Part shown: in pieces, positions 46,551 to 56,278 of the stretch
How positions within the stretch are numbered: position 1 is the first letter of the stretch
How the letters are laid out: every line of letters begins with the position of its first letter
Program-made: the position numbers and the translations under genes
Source of the DNA: Phymorhynchus buccinoides
Lineage: Eukaryota > Mollusca > Gastropoda > Neogastropoda > Raphitomidae
DNA: 64,000 nucleotides
NCBI GenBank assembly: GCA_017654935.2
Contig: CM065711.1
Coordinates: forward strand, 27,960,320 to 28,024,319
Direction: 5' to 3'
Notes under the pieces: model-generated
The model's input: the letters and a program-made list of their open reading frames with translations, nothing else
What the model was told of the DNA's origin: nothing
Databases searched by the model: none

Positions 46551-46965
46551 TAGTGAGTGTGCGCATGTGTGTGCGCGCGCGCGTGGCATACAAATTTAGT
46601 ACTTTTTGTAGGCTTATATTGTTCGATTTTGTTTATTTTGTTGTGACCAGAATGTTTATATTCATGTTACGAAAACTGTGTCGCTGATATAATTGTATCA
46701 GGGAGCCTGTATGATGAGAGAGAGAGAGGGGGAGAGAGAGAGAGAGGAGGGGGGGGGGGGTGTCTGAATGCTGGCTAGTAAAGATTAAAAGATGCTGGAG
46801 GACAACTCTCTCAAATCACTTCATAACTATAGAAGGTAGGGCCACAGGACGACAGTCATTCACAGCAACAGGGTTCTTTTTCTTGGGCACAGGGCAAAAT
46901 GGTAGAGGCTAACCAAAGATTGGGGACAGTGCAGGTTTTGAGAGACCAGTTAATGCAAACTAGAA
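45546..46965. repeat. CA/TG, (CT)n and (GA)n microsatellite zone
   Basis: (TG)n with CG words 45648-45796, then TCATAAGTCATAAGTTTCTT and TTATTGTCCATTGGC (possible retroelement end), (TG)n 46096-46218, (CT)n 46226-46302 and 46397-46550, (GA)n 46719-46760. The frames here are repeat products. No exon seen. Confidence 0.8.
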
Positions 46966-48060
46966 CTAAAACAATTCAGAGGCACAAGTCTTCAACAGTT
47001 TACCATGCAGGGCATCTTGGCCTGCGGCCTTTCTGACATTCAGTTTTGAAAACAAGGATTTAACAACATCTGGATCAACCTCGAATAGTTCACCACTACT
47101 ATCTTTAAGTTGATGCTCTAGGTTGGTTAACACTTCTGTTAGTTCTGGTTCTAAATCTTTCCTCTCAAATCGACAATGCCATTCATTCAGTTCATTGGAG
47201 AAAGTGTACTGTTCATCTGGTGACATAATGTTAGCACTTTTGACACTCTTTGTTTCCCCAGTCAGAACTTTCAACCCTTGCCACGCATCCCTCACATTGC
47301 CTGTCTGAAATTGTAGCTCTACTTTTTCTTTGAATTCCCTTTGCCCTTGACGTAATTCCCCTCTAAGCTGTTTTTGCATTACTTTCCTATCTGCTTTATT
47401 TCCTGATTGAAATGCCACCTTTTTCTTGTTCAAAGTTCCTTTGATTGACTTGGCAATCCATGGTTTATTATTTGGGAATACTTTGATGGTTTTAGTAGGA
47501 ATTATATTATCTTCACAGAAACGAATATAACATGTAACAACATCGGCAGCCTCATGAACATCATCACATGAATCAACAAACACGCTCGCTTCAATCAGTA
47601 CATTCAAAACACCCTTTCAGTTCGTCCAAACTCTCAGTCGTCCACTCTTTCACACATTTTTTTCTCAATGCGTTGTGTTTGAATTTTCGGTCTGTAGGCA
47701 GCAGGAATCGGATGAACAGTGTTATGGTCAGAAGCACCAACTGGGGGAAGAGGAACAGAACGGTATGCATGTGGAATATTACCATATCACAGGTCTGTTG
47801 CTTTGTCTTGCCTTGTATTGCACGTTACATATTGTTCAAAGATAGTATAGTTTTTCTTAAATCGCATTTGTTGAAATCCCCAATAATAAAACAAGGGGCA
47901 GCAGCAGAGATAAGTTGAAGATAACGAACATCAGCAGTTATCTCCCTTCCAGCGCGTGCTGCAGACACAGTGTCGAAGACAGGGCAGTATACAACAGTCA
48001 CAAAAACACGTCCAAATTCAGATATCATGATGATAAGTCTCATACTATCTCAATGTGAAT
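46966..48060 (-). pseudogene. Non-LTR retrotransposon: endonuclease end to RT start
   Basis: On the minus strand, 48043-47825 encodes FVTVVYCPVFDTVS and PCFIIGDFNKCDLRKT, the G-D-F-N motif of an apurinic-type (EEP) endonuclease. After a frame break, SLDELKGCFECTD (about 47600) and, in 47607-46966, 213 residues with NNKPWIAKSIKGTLNKKK and a charged linker end in KAAGQDALHGKLLKTCAS, the first RT block. Order and motifs are those of Jockey/CR1/L2-type LINEs. It is cut at 46966 before the catalytic RT motifs and has a frameshift between endonuclease and linker. Confidence 0.8.
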
Positions 48061-48326
48061 ACAGGCGCAGTTCGATATGTCTCAAAACAGAAAATAGCGC
48101 GAAGAGAACTGTTGGTGATATATAAACAAACAGGACAGCTTGTACTTTAGACCCCCCCCCCCCCCCCCTCATGTTTATGATCCTCAATCTCAAAGTCTGC
48201 TTCTCTCGGTCTTATCGATGTAACCAAAGGCTGATCCTAGCTCTATCTCATTCCCAATAATGGCAGAATACTGCTTCTCAGTGAAAATGGGATAACCAAA
48301 AAGCCTAAGTGTTACAAACAGTGATA

Positions 48327-49035
48327 ACTTCGCAGCCTACAAAACCTTGCGAAGAATGAAGCCAACTTTCTCACTTCCCACCTGGGAAAGGTGGAAGGTG
48401 GGAAGTGTTAGCGTTGTTGTTGTAGGCAGTGGGTGGGTGCACAATGATCCCCCAGACTGTAGTGTAGGTGAAAGGGTGGGAGTATAAAAAAAACCCGGCT
48501 TCAGTCAGCTGCGGAGTGCGAGCTCTTTGTGTATTCAGGCTTTTTGGTGTCACTGGGGATTGCAACAAGTCCTTATGCCCCTATTTCCAGCTTATCCTCT
48601 TCTCAATGAGTTGCACTGGCTGCCAATCTGTGAAAGGATTGAGTACAAGATTCCCACTCTTAGCTTTGCTGTCATTTCTGGCTCTGCTCCTACTTACCTG
48701 TCTGATCTGCTTCACACTTACACACCCTCTCGTCAGCTCCGTTCTTCCTCTGATTCTCGTCTTTTGCAGCTTCCTCTGGTTAAAACAAAAACTTACGATG
48801 AAAGATCCGTTTGTTTTCAGGCCCCATCTACTTGGAACAAACTACCACCATCTCTCAGACATTCCAACTCTCTGTCAATCTTTAAGGCCAATCTGAAAAC
48901 ACACTTCTTCTCTCAGCAATAATGTTCACAATCTCAGCCTCACTTATTGAAATGCTATGTGTCTGCGTGAGTGATGTGTGTGTGTGTGTGTGGATGGGGA
49001 GGAGAGGATTTGGGAGAGTGTGTGTGTGCGTGTGT

Positions 49036-49099
<64 letters not shown>

Positions 49100-49612
49100 C
49101 GCGTTTGTGTGTTATGCGTAGATGCATGTTTTTATGTCTATGAATATGTCACAGCGTGAGGGTGAGGGTATGCGATTGCGTCTGAGTATGTTTGATATGT
49201 CTGTAATTTTGTATGTGGGGCGATTCTTAGTTTTTGTAGAGCGCCATGAGTAGTACACCTAGAACGCGCGCTATATAAATATTCATTATTATTATTTTTT
49301 GGGATAATTTACACTCTCTGTGCATGATATTCTATTTTTGCTCTTCTTTCCCAGACCGAAGTTAGGGTGCATCCGTGCAAGGCAGGCCCCTATTTGTCAT
49401 GGTCGAAACACACGTTGTTATTTTTCACACTTTCCCCATGGAAAACACAGCATCACGCTAGTAATGGTATACGGGTGTATGAACACTATTACTGTTTTGT
49501 CATGGGGAAAGAGTGAAATGTAACAACATGTCGTTTGACTATTAACGACCACCATGCCATTTGTGTCAACAAAAACAAATAGAGTAAAGTGAGCTAATCG
49601 GTTAGGGGGAAG

Positions 49613-49615
<3 letters not shown>
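48327..49615 (+). repeat. Left copy of a 1.29-kb inverted duplication (LINE 3' end)
   Basis: From TTCGCAGCCTACAAAACC to GATTAGG-like GCTAATCGGTTAGGGGGAAG, this stretch matches 62716-64000 in reverse. It includes a LINE 3' coding end, a TG tract, the GCGCTATATAAATATTC tail and a GTTATTTTTCACACTTTCCC block. The right copy reaches the window edge, so the repeat may be longer. Confidence 0.9.
48531..48922 (+). pseudogene. LINE reverse transcriptase C-terminal fragment
   Basis: The frame ending at 48922 reads NELHWLPICERIEYKIPTLS, SGSAPTYLSDLLHTYTPSR, FQAPSTWNKLPPSLRHS and FKANLKTHFFSQQ, a classic C-terminal tail of Jockey/CR1-type LINE ORF2. RT catalytic motifs are absent, so this is 5'-truncated. 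After a TG tract, the 3' tail GCGCTATATAAATATTC and ATTATTATT lies at 49268-49300. Confidence 0.85.
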
Positions 49616-49649
<34 letters not shown>

Positions 49650-49775
49650 CATCTCTCTCCTCCCTCTCTCTCTCTGGTCTCTCATCTCTCCTCTCTCTCT
49701 CTCACTCTCTCTCTCCTCTCTCTCTTCTCCCCGGCCTCTCAGGTATGATTTAAGCAATTCTCTCTCTCTCTCTCA
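49616..49775. repeat. (CT)n tract
   Basis: CT-rich, interrupted, 49615-49775. The reversed duplicate at 62716 also abuts a (GA)n tract, so the microsatellite is part of or adjoining the duplicated block. Confidence 0.85.
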
Positions 49776-49789
49776 GAGAACAGAAGAAA

Positions 49790-50090
49790 GGGGATTCTGG
49801 CTCAGACTATTTTTTGACCCCTTTTAGACACGAATTCGCAACTTTAAGGCATAAAAAAAGCAAAAAATCAGACTTTTTTAAAACCCCTTTTTAGATACAA
49901 AAACGCTACTTTAAGGGGTGAAAAAAGTAAAATCCGTCACCCCCCCCCCCCCCCCCCCCCTTTATTCTGTCAATTCGGAAGAAAAAACACTACTTTTAGG
50001 GCAGAATAAAAGCAAAAAATCAGACTTTTTTTAAAACCCCATTTTAGATACAAAAACACTACTTTTAAGGGGTAAAAAAAAAAGAAAGAA
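49790..50090. repeat. Three-copy tandem repeat near the Polinton boundary
   Basis: Units share ACCCCTTTTAGAYACRAA, CTACTTTAAGGGGT and GCAAAAAATCAGACTTTTTT, with a poly-C run at about 49940-49961. Such subterminal repeats might belong to the viral-like element's end, but no matching second terminus is visible. Confidence 0.6.
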
Positions 50091-50469
50091 AAAAAAAAGA
50101 AGAAAATTCTTTGTTAAATATTTTGATGATTTTATTCTTTCTTCATAAACACTTATTTTGTCTGTAGCCTTATTCTCAAAGGGGATCTATTTTTACTACT
50201 ATGAACCGGCCTAGGCTTTCCACCGTAATTAAAGAGATCAGATAACCGTCGTCGCCTCTGACTAGACTGGAGTACTGCCAACTTGTATTTAAGCTACAGG
50301 GGATTTCCGATAACGTCAAGCATAGTGAAGAGAGGAATTCATATCATTCTCCGAATTTGAAAAAAAATTCATTTCATTTTTTACATTCCTAAAAAATTCT
50401 TTCACTTTTTTTTTTTTTTATTTTTTTTTTTTATTATAAAACAACTTTTTTTTTTTTTTTTTTTTTTCT

Positions 50470-50705
50470 AAGAAGTTACTCAAGTTCTTTTTAAGTTCTT
50501 TTTAAGTTCTTTTATAGGTTCTTAAACAAGTTCTTGTTAAGTCAACTTCAAGTTATTAATAAGTTCTTGGTAAGTCACATCAAGTATTTATTAAGTTCTA
50601 ACACAAAAACTTGACAAGTTCTTATCAAGTTCTTACTTAAGTTATTGTTAAGTTCTTGTCGAGTTACTTACTTAAGTTATTGGTAAGTTTTTATTAAGTT
50701 CTAAA
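50470..50705. repeat. AAGTTCTT-rich array before the Polinton genes
   Basis: A series of about 20 imperfect AAGTTCTT / AAGTTATT / AAGTCA words (AAGTTCTTTTTAAGTTC, CAAGTTCTTGTTAAGTC) follows T-rich DNA (50400-50467) and ends where the first reverse gene stops (50714). It could be terminal or subterminal repeat DNA of the element. Confidence 0.7.
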
Positions 50706-50713
50706 ACAATAAT

Positions 50714-51166
50714 TTATTGCATTAAAAATGGATCGCTCTCAGGTTTTAAGCTATTTGGCTTTTGTTTTTCTTGTTTGTCTGCTACTTTTTCTGTTTGTTT
50801 TGTTTTTACTTCTACTCGTTTTTCTAGCTTTGGTTGCATGTGTGTTTTATATAATTTATAAGACAAATAACCAACACCAGCAACCACACCAACAGTAAGC
50901 AATACAACATCGTAATTCGTACTGTTTTGTTTGTCTTCTTCTTTTTTAACTGGTATTGTGCTTATGGTTGATTCATCTTCATTCTGAGACAACAGTTTTT
51001 GTTTTGTTTGTTTATTCATTTTTTGTTGTCGATTCCACTCTGATAACCTTTTACCTGCTTCAACTCGTCCTGGGTTCTTCGTTACCTTGGTTACTGCCGG
51101 ACTCTTCGATAGAATGGGGCTTGTTTGCTGTTCCGTCTGATTCGTTTGATTCTCTGTCACGTTCAT
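50714..51166 (-). CDS. Polinton/adintovirus-like small membrane protein
   Basis: 150 residues. Order: Gln/Thr-rich N-terminus, basic block KNPGRVEAGKRLSEWNRQQK (about residues 30-50), a Lys/Glu linker, one hydrophobic segment (VVLLTVGVVAGVGYLSYKLY, about 88-107) and a charged tail. From family knowledge, Polinton/Maverick and related adintoviruses of invertebrates carry short one-span proteins with a (K)-x-P-x-R-V-x-A-G-K-x-L motif; their role is unknown. It is divergent from the plus-strand genes, with 51203-51622 directly upstream on the same strand. AT-rich codons unlike the host exons. Complete, with ATG and stop. Confidence 0.7.
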   Translation of the reverse strand: MNVTENQTNQTEQQTSPILSKSPAVTKVTKNPGRVEAGKRLSEWNRQQKMNKQTKQKLLSQNEDESTISTIPVKKEEDKQNSTNYDVVLLTVGVVAGVGYLSYKLYKTHMQPKLEKRVEVKTKQTEKVADKQEKQKPNSLKPESDPFLMQ

Positions 51167-51202
51167 TTTTAATAGCCATAAAATCTATATGATTAAAAGT
51201 AA

Positions 51203-51622
51203 TTAACCCCATAACAACTGGTGATAAAAGCCCACCAAACCTATAAAAAAAAGATCACAACTAAGAGACTCTAACGATTTAGTTAAAACAGGATCTTGAC
51301 TTAAATCGTACATTAAATCTTGGCTTGAATCGAGTGGAAAAAACTGACTAACTAACTTAGTGTACAAGCCTATTACAGTTTGACCTAAACTTTTAACCAT
51401 TTTAGATCCTAATTGTGCTTCGTATCTGTTGTAGTACTTTTCAATGTCAGCAGAAGACATTTGTTGAATCTGTTCTATACTAAATTCTGTTCCTAAGTAT
51501 TGTTTTGTTTTTCCACACGCAGCCAGAGAATACAACTTTTCCTTTTTATTCATAACACTTGTCGACACTTCATCAGAAATTACTGCTTCCTGAGCGTTTA
51601 ATAGTAGTTCGTCACAATTCAT
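51203..51622 (-). CDS. Polinton/adintovirus-like conserved small protein
   Basis: 139 residues, start ATG at 51622. Features: LAACGKTKQYLGTEFSIEQI (about residues 33-52), E-K-Y-Y-x-R-Y-E-A-x-L-G, and a C-terminal hydrophobic stretch (CDLFFIGLVGFYHQLLW). I recall proteins with a C-G-K-T-K-x-Y-L-G block beside integrases in invertebrate Polinton-type elements. Function is not known to me. It shares a short AT-rich divergent region (51623-51658) with the plus-strand gene at 51659, a likely bidirectional promoter. The TTTTTAT-type purine/AT context is compatible with this. Confidence 0.65.
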   Translation of the reverse strand: MNCDELLLNAQEAVISDEVSTSVMNKKEKLYSLAACGKTKQYLGTEFSIEQIQQMSSADIEKYYNRYEAQLGSKMVKSLGQTVIGLYTKLVSQFFPLDSSQDLMYDLSQDPVLTKSLESLSCDLFFIGLVGFYHQLLWG

Positions 51623-51658
51623 TTTTAGTTAATTTATATTTTTATTTTAAAAATAAAA

Positions 51659-51883
51659 ATGGAAAACACTATTATTAATCTTGTATATCAATCTGCTCTA
51701 ATCAGCTCTCTTTCAATTGCTTACACAATGATTGCTAAAAAACTATTGAAAATGAAACCACCAGACCTAGGAAAACTTGATCTAGAGGACTCAGGTAAAC
51801 TAATCGCTGTGATTACTGCTTCAATCGCGACAAAAGACTTCTTAGTTAAGCGAGGAATAATTCCAGAAACTATAAATATGTAG
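51659..51883 (+). CDS. Polinton-like small hydrophobic protein
   Basis: 74 residues. N-terminal hydrophobic segment (IINLVYQSALISSLSIAYTM, residues 4-23), basic KKLLKMKPPDLGKLD, then a second hydrophobic part (LIAVITASIATKDFLVKR). Length and plan fit the tiny membrane-associated proteins (N-terminal anchor, PxDLGKLD-like linker) seen in invertebrate Polintons. Function unknown. The sequence around GACTTCTTAGTTAAGCGAGG at its 3' end is partly duplicated 56 bp downstream. Confidence 0.65.
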   Translation: MENTIINLVYQSALISSLSIAYTMIAKKLLKMKPPDLGKLDLEDSGKLIAVITASIATKDFLVKRGIIPETINM

Positions 51884-51947
51884 AAATAAAATGACTTCTT
51901 AGTTAAACGAGGAAATAAAAATGTTTTTTTTTTGTTGTTGAATAAAA

Positions 51948-52354
51948 TGGCTTCACTCGCAATCATGGTCGGCGGTGCTGTAGTAAACGCGCTTGCTTTT
52001 TCAGGAAGTAATTTCATATTTAGTAAACTAGAAACGAACAAGGAAAGAGAAAGACACAATCGTGCTATGGAACAATTAGCAGCAGCACAAGACGCTTATG
52101 AAAGGCAAAGAATCGCCCGATTAGACTTTATTAATAACAAATTAAAACTAGAACGTCATGCAGCAAACACTTTTAAGAATGTTGACGATGCCATGAAAGA
52201 GTATTATTTAGTGACAGGCAAACAATTACAGCAGCTCCCCCACCACCAAAATTAAGTGACTACTACCAATCATCTGAAGAACAAAAGATGCAGGAGATAG
52301 CGTTTATTGTAATCGGTATGACTGCTGTTTTTTTCATTGCAAAAAAGATTTAGT
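51948..52354 (+). pseudogene. Polinton-like small protein, coiled N-part and membrane tail, frameshifted
   Basis: An ATG at 51948 (in frame with the longer open frame from 51932) begins MASLAIMVGGAVVNALAFSG, a hydrophobic start. It is followed by a charged helix (KERERHNRAMEQLAAAQDAY, then LDFINNKLKLERHAANTF) and reaches a stop at 52253. A different frame overlaps its end and runs to 52354. That frame has LSDYYQSSEEQKMQEIAF and a hydrophobic segment (VIGMTAVFFIAKKI). The parts look like one ancestral protein broken by a frameshift near 52225-52245. Homologues I recall in invertebrate Polintons have both parts. Function unknown. Confidence 0.65.
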
Positions 52355-52360
52355 ATTAAA

Positions 52361-53092
52361 ATGAATAAAATTTATTACTCACCAAAAGGTTATTGGAAAG
52401 GTTTAACAGCTATTAAAAAACTCAGTCAAACAGCAGGAGTCACTGAACAAACAGCAAAAGAATGGTTATCTAAACAAGCTATATGGCAAATTTATCTACC
52501 AGCACCTAAACGAATTAAAAGACCACACTTCATTAACTCAACACCAAATGACACTCATCAAATGGATCTTCTATACCTCCCTCATGATTTAATCAGAAGA
52601 AAAAGATTTAAATACGCGCTGACAGTTGTTGACATCTTTTCAAGATATAAAGATGCTGAACCATTGACTGATAAAAGTGCTACTTCAGTCTCTGTTGCTT
52701 TACAAGAAATCTATAGACGCGGTCCATTAACCTATCCTCGTTTAATTCAAGTTGATGAAGGAAAAGAATTTAAAGGACAATTCAATCAGCTACTGTTAAA
52801 ACACAAAGTCGTTATTAAAAGAGGTATTCCTGGAAACCATAGATCTCAAGCCTTAGTCGAAAACTTTAACAAACAATTAGCAGAAAGACTTTTCTCTTAC
52901 CAATATCACAGAGAACTCCTTGATTCAACTAAAAACACTGAATGGGTTAGAAGACTACCCTCCGTTCTGCGAGTCATGAATAACGAAGAATCTAAGGTCA
53001 TTGGACTCCGACCTTTAAAAGCAATACAGAAGAAAACAATTGACTCTTCGATAGACTTACCGCAATTCATCATTCAATTACAAAACAACTAA
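52361..53092 (+). CDS. Polinton-type retroviral-like integrase (rve, DDE), C-terminus shifted
   Basis: Start chosen at 52361 (MNKIYYSPKGYWKGLTAIKK), typical of Polinton integrases; an upstream in-frame ATG at 52337 is less likely. 243 residues: N-terminal helical part with WQIYLPAPKRI, then the catalytic core with D69 (HQMDLLYLP), D132 (IQVDEGKEF) and E167 (SQALVENFN), spacing 35 between the last two. The core catalyses element insertion through strand transfer. The frame stops at 53090, but a plus-strand frame offset by one base continues to 53331 with VRFLYAPGEAEGD, ATDPIW and FVKEELQIIPPDT, the usual C-terminal (chromo-like) part. So the gene carries a frameshift near 53060-53090. The real copy is probably dead, unless this is a base-call error. 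Confidence 0.85.
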   Translation: MNKIYYSPKGYWKGLTAIKKLSQTAGVTEQTAKEWLSKQAIWQIYLPAPKRIKRPHFINSTPNDTHQMDLLYLPHDLIRRKRFKYALTVVDIFSRYKDAEPLTDKSATSVSVALQEIYRRGPLTYPRLIQVDEGKEFKGQFNQLLLKHKVVIKRGIPGNHRSQALVENFNKQLAERLFSYQYHRELLDSTKNTEWVRRLPSVLRVMNNEESKVIGLRPLKAIQKKTIDSSIDLPQFIIQLQNN

Positions 53093-53331
53093 TACCATTT
53101 GGAGTAAAAGTTAGGTTTCTTTATGCACCGGGAGAAGCAGAAGGAGACACTCGCATAAGAGCAACTGATCCGATTTGGAGTATCGATCCGTACGAAATAA
53201 AAAGAATAATAGAAATGAATCCTCCTGTGTATTATTTAAGAGAAACTGATACGTCAACACGACCAACACCAAAAAGAGCCTTTGTTAAAGAAGAATTACA
53301 GATAATTCCACCAGACACAGTTCCGATTTGA
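53092..53331 (+). pseudogene. Displaced C-terminal part of the integrase
   Basis: Open frame without its own ATG, in the frame one base off the main integrase. It holds RFLYAPGEAEGDTRIRATDP, PVYYLRET and KRAFVKEELQIIPPDTVP, then TGA. In intact Polinton integrases this follows the catalytic core and binds DNA or chromatin. Here it is split off. Confidence 0.75.
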
Positions 53332-53359
53332 TTAGACAAAAAAAAAAATGAGTTTTTAA

Positions 53360-53500
53360 ATGGAGACTCAGAATAAAGAGATACTCAAAACAAAGAATTA
53401 CGACATTTTATTGAAAATATTAAGGAATGCGCAGAAAGAAATTGTTCTATCTCAGCTATTAATGGAAGACGATGAAATAGTCATTAAATACTTGTTCGAA
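53360..53500 (+). CDS. Unknown Polinton-element gene, truncated by the assembly gap
   Basis: ATG at 53360 begins METQNKEILKTKNYDILLKI, continuing with LRNAQKEIVLSQLLMEDDEI and ending in KYLFE at the run of N. Its composition (AT-rich, Lys/Ile-rich) matches the element. No domain recognised in 47 residues. The remaining core genes expected in such elements (protein-primed polymerase, capsid proteins, ATPase, protease) are not in the window. Confidence 0.5.
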
Positions 53501-54000
53501 NNNNNNNNNNNNNNNNNNNNNNNNNNNNNNNNNNNNNNNNNNNNNNNNNNNNNNNNNNNNNNNNNNNNNNNNNNNNNNNNNNNNNNNNNNNNNNNNNNNN
53601 NNNNNNNNNNNNNNNNNNNNNNNNNNNNNNNNNNNNNNNNNNNNNNNNNNNNNNNNNNNNNNNNNNNNNNNNNNNNNNNNNNNNNNNNNNNNNNNNNNNN
53701 NNNNNNNNNNNNNNNNNNNNNNNNNNNNNNNNNNNNNNNNNNNNNNNNNNNNNNNNNNNNNNNNNNNNNNNNNNNNNNNNNNNNNNNNNNNNNNNNNNNN
53801 NNNNNNNNNNNNNNNNNNNNNNNNNNNNNNNNNNNNNNNNNNNNNNNNNNNNNNNNNNNNNNNNNNNNNNNNNNNNNNNNNNNNNNNNNNNNNNNNNNNN
53901 NNNNNNNNNNNNNNNNNNNNNNNNNNNNNNNNNNNNNNNNNNNNNNNNNNNNNNNNNNNNNNNNNNNNNNNNNNNNNNNNNNNNNNNNNNNNNNNNNNNN
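53501..54000. other. Assembly gap (500 N)
   Basis: Exactly 500 N, a typical arbitrary scaffold gap size. True length is unknown and could hold the remaining part of the Polinton. Confidence 0.99.
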
Positions 54001-54640
54001 ATGTTGCTTTGCTGAACACCCTCTCCCACCCTTCCCTGAAATTGTCCCTGTTGCTTTGCTGAACACACTCTCCCACCCTTCCCTGATATTGTCCATCCCG
54101 GTAATGTTGCTTTGCTGAACACACTCTCCCACCCTTCCCTGATATTGTCCATCCCGGTAATGTTGCTTTGCTGAACACACTCTCCCACCCTTCCCTGATA
54201 TTGTCCATCCCGGTAATGTTGCTTTGCTGAACACACTCTCCCACCCTTCCCTGACATTGTCCATCCCGGTAATGTTGCTTTGCTGAACACACTCTCCCAC
54301 CCTTCCCTGATATTGTCCATCCCGGTAATGTTGCTTTGCTGAACACACTCTCCCACCCTTCCCTGATATTGTCCATCCCGGTAATGTTGCTTTGCTGAAC
54401 ACACTCTCCCACCCTTCCCTGATATTGTCCATCCCGGTAATGTTGCTTTGCTGAACACACTCTCCCACCCTTCCCTGATATTGTCCATCCCGGTAATGTT
54501 GCTTTGCTGAACACACTCTCCCACCCTTCCCTGATATTGTCCATCCCGGTAATGACATTGCTTTGCTGAACACACTTGCTTTGCTGAACACCCTCTCCCA
54601 CCCTTCCCTGATATTGTCCATCCCGGTGACAGACAGCTTC
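54001..54640. repeat. 56-bp minisatellite
   Basis: About 11 copies of TGATATTGTCCATCCCGGTA, ATGTTGCTTTGCTGAACACA, CTCTCCCACCCTTCCC. The first and last copies are variant. Since 56 is not a multiple of three and the unit lacks minus-strand stops, all three minus frames stay open; none is a gene. The array starts at the gap, so its true length is unknown. Confidence 0.95.
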
Positions 54641-55194
54641 AAATTTTGTTGCCCTTTTTTTTACCCATCAAACACAGAATGTTCGGTTAACAGAACCCTG
54701 TGCGTGCAAATGTTAGCACTCACCTAACCAAATGAGAATCGCTGGATCTATAGCAGACAGCTCTCTCCTGAAGCCTCACAGGGTTGTCCCAGTCGCACTG
54801 ATGTTCCACCTCCAGTCAGAGCACCCCACTCACCAATACTGTCAATAAAATATAATGAAATTTATGTTTAACACTACAGTACAGTTTAACTCTACTGATT
54901 CAAAGCCAGACAGAAAACGTTTCATTATAGCCTAAACCATTAACAAATGTGAATTAAGTACAGTGGAACCTCCTTTATAACATTTCCCATTATAAGACTC
55001 CCTCCCACATAAGACCTACTTCTCTGAAATATTGCCCTTCTTTCTAAGTATTAAAATTACCTCCTTTATAACAAAAATATAAGACCCCTCCCTTATATAA
55101 TATAAGACCCCATTTTGGATTATTTTTGAAGGTGTTATTAGGGAGCAGAAGAAGAAAGTGGACAGGAGAAAAATAAAATAAAATAGAAAGCTTG
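54641..55194. other. Unassigned with a CAGTGGAACCTCC repeat end
   Basis: 54961-55130 has CAGTGGAACCTCCTTTATAA, then alternating ATAAGACCYCYT and TTATAA words, a dispersed DNA-element end common in invertebrates (recollection). No exon. Confidence 0.4.
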
Positions 55195-55365
55195 GCTCAG
55201 CCAGCCAAGTCCTGCTGATCGGTCCGCAACGTGATGCCACGCTAAGCGAGAGAATGAACCAGCCGGCCTGGTCCCGTTGATCGGTCCACAACATGATGCC
55301 ACGCCAAGCGAGAGAATGACCCAGCCAGCCAGGTCCCGCTGATCGGGCCCCCAACGTGATGACGC
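55195..55365. repeat. 62-bp tandem repeat, three copies
   Basis: Units share CCAGCCAGGTCCCGCTGATC, GGTCCRCAACRTGATGCCAC and GCYAAGCGAGAGAATGA. Copies differ at about one base in ten. Confidence 0.85.
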
Positions 55366-55905
55366 GTCTATACAATAAAGCAGCAAAACGAACTGAAATA
55401 AAAAATAAAATGAACTAAGCTAAAATGAAAGAAAGAAAAAGAAAGATGCGAGTGTAGTTATTGTGATTTGGAGACCCAGGACACAAAAGTGCCCAAGCCC
55501 GGTACGATCTTGATTATTTGACCAGCAGAGTCCAATTCAGGACCGGGCATTAAACACCAGTTGGTGAAGAACTTGGGGAGAGCAACTCTTTGAAAAAGTA
55601 AAAAAGCCTATTACTAGACTGACCCAGGGAGGGGGGAAAGTCTTCAGTTGGTGCGGGCGCAGTGCCAGGAATCTGACACAGCCCTCCTGAACTGCCCATC
55701 AGACGGTATGTCGACGATGTTGTCTGGCAGTCTGTTCCAGATTTGTGGTAGAGGGAAAGACGAGTTAAAAGTCATACACGTTTAAGCATCCTATCAATGC
55801 ATCCTGGAGTCCGATCTGAGTAGTTTTGCGTGATGAATCGAGCTGCACGCCTTTGCATGTTCTCCTGTCAGTCAATATATTTCTGCAGGTAGGATCATAC
55901 AGAAG
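55366..55905. other. Unassigned sequence
   Basis: No recognised exon or family. At 55690-55900 TCAGACGGTATGTCGACGAT and TTTGCATGTTCTCCTGTCAG look like a piece of a LINE-type antisense region, too diverged to assign. Confidence 0.3.
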
Positions 55906-56040
55906 CGCTACGAGTAGACCGTGTGTGCCGGTGGAATGGATGACACGAACTCACAAAGCATGCATCCTGTGCGCCTAGCAGTCTAATCGAAGACTTTGGG
56001 CGTGGGGCAGGATAAACATCCCCAATCGGAAGAAGAAGAA
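55906..56040 (+). mobile_element. SINE 3' fragment (same family as 23.7 kb)
   Basis: GACCGTGTGTGCCGGTGGAA, GCATCCTGTGCG, GGGGCAGGATAAACATCCCC and a GAAGAAGAAGAAG tail match the 3' body of the SINE at 23.9-24.04 kb. Head missing. Confidence 0.85.
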
Positions 56041-56217
56041 GAGGGCATAAAAGGGCCGCAAGGCCTAAGCCTACAAATAGCCCTTAATCTAGGCCTAGGC
56101 CTACCTACCTACCTACCTTCGTCCACAAACAACCAAGTTCTGCAACGTGTTATGGGACTATTTGCCCCGAGAAATAAGTCCACCGGAAAATGTAGACACG
56201 CAAATGTAGCAGCAGTA

Positions 56218-56220
<3 letters not shown>

Positions 56221-56278
<58 letters not shown>

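Noticed and set aside
53452..54642. Reverse frames of 360-396 residues
   Set aside because: They read through 500 N and a 56-bp minisatellite open in all minus frames.
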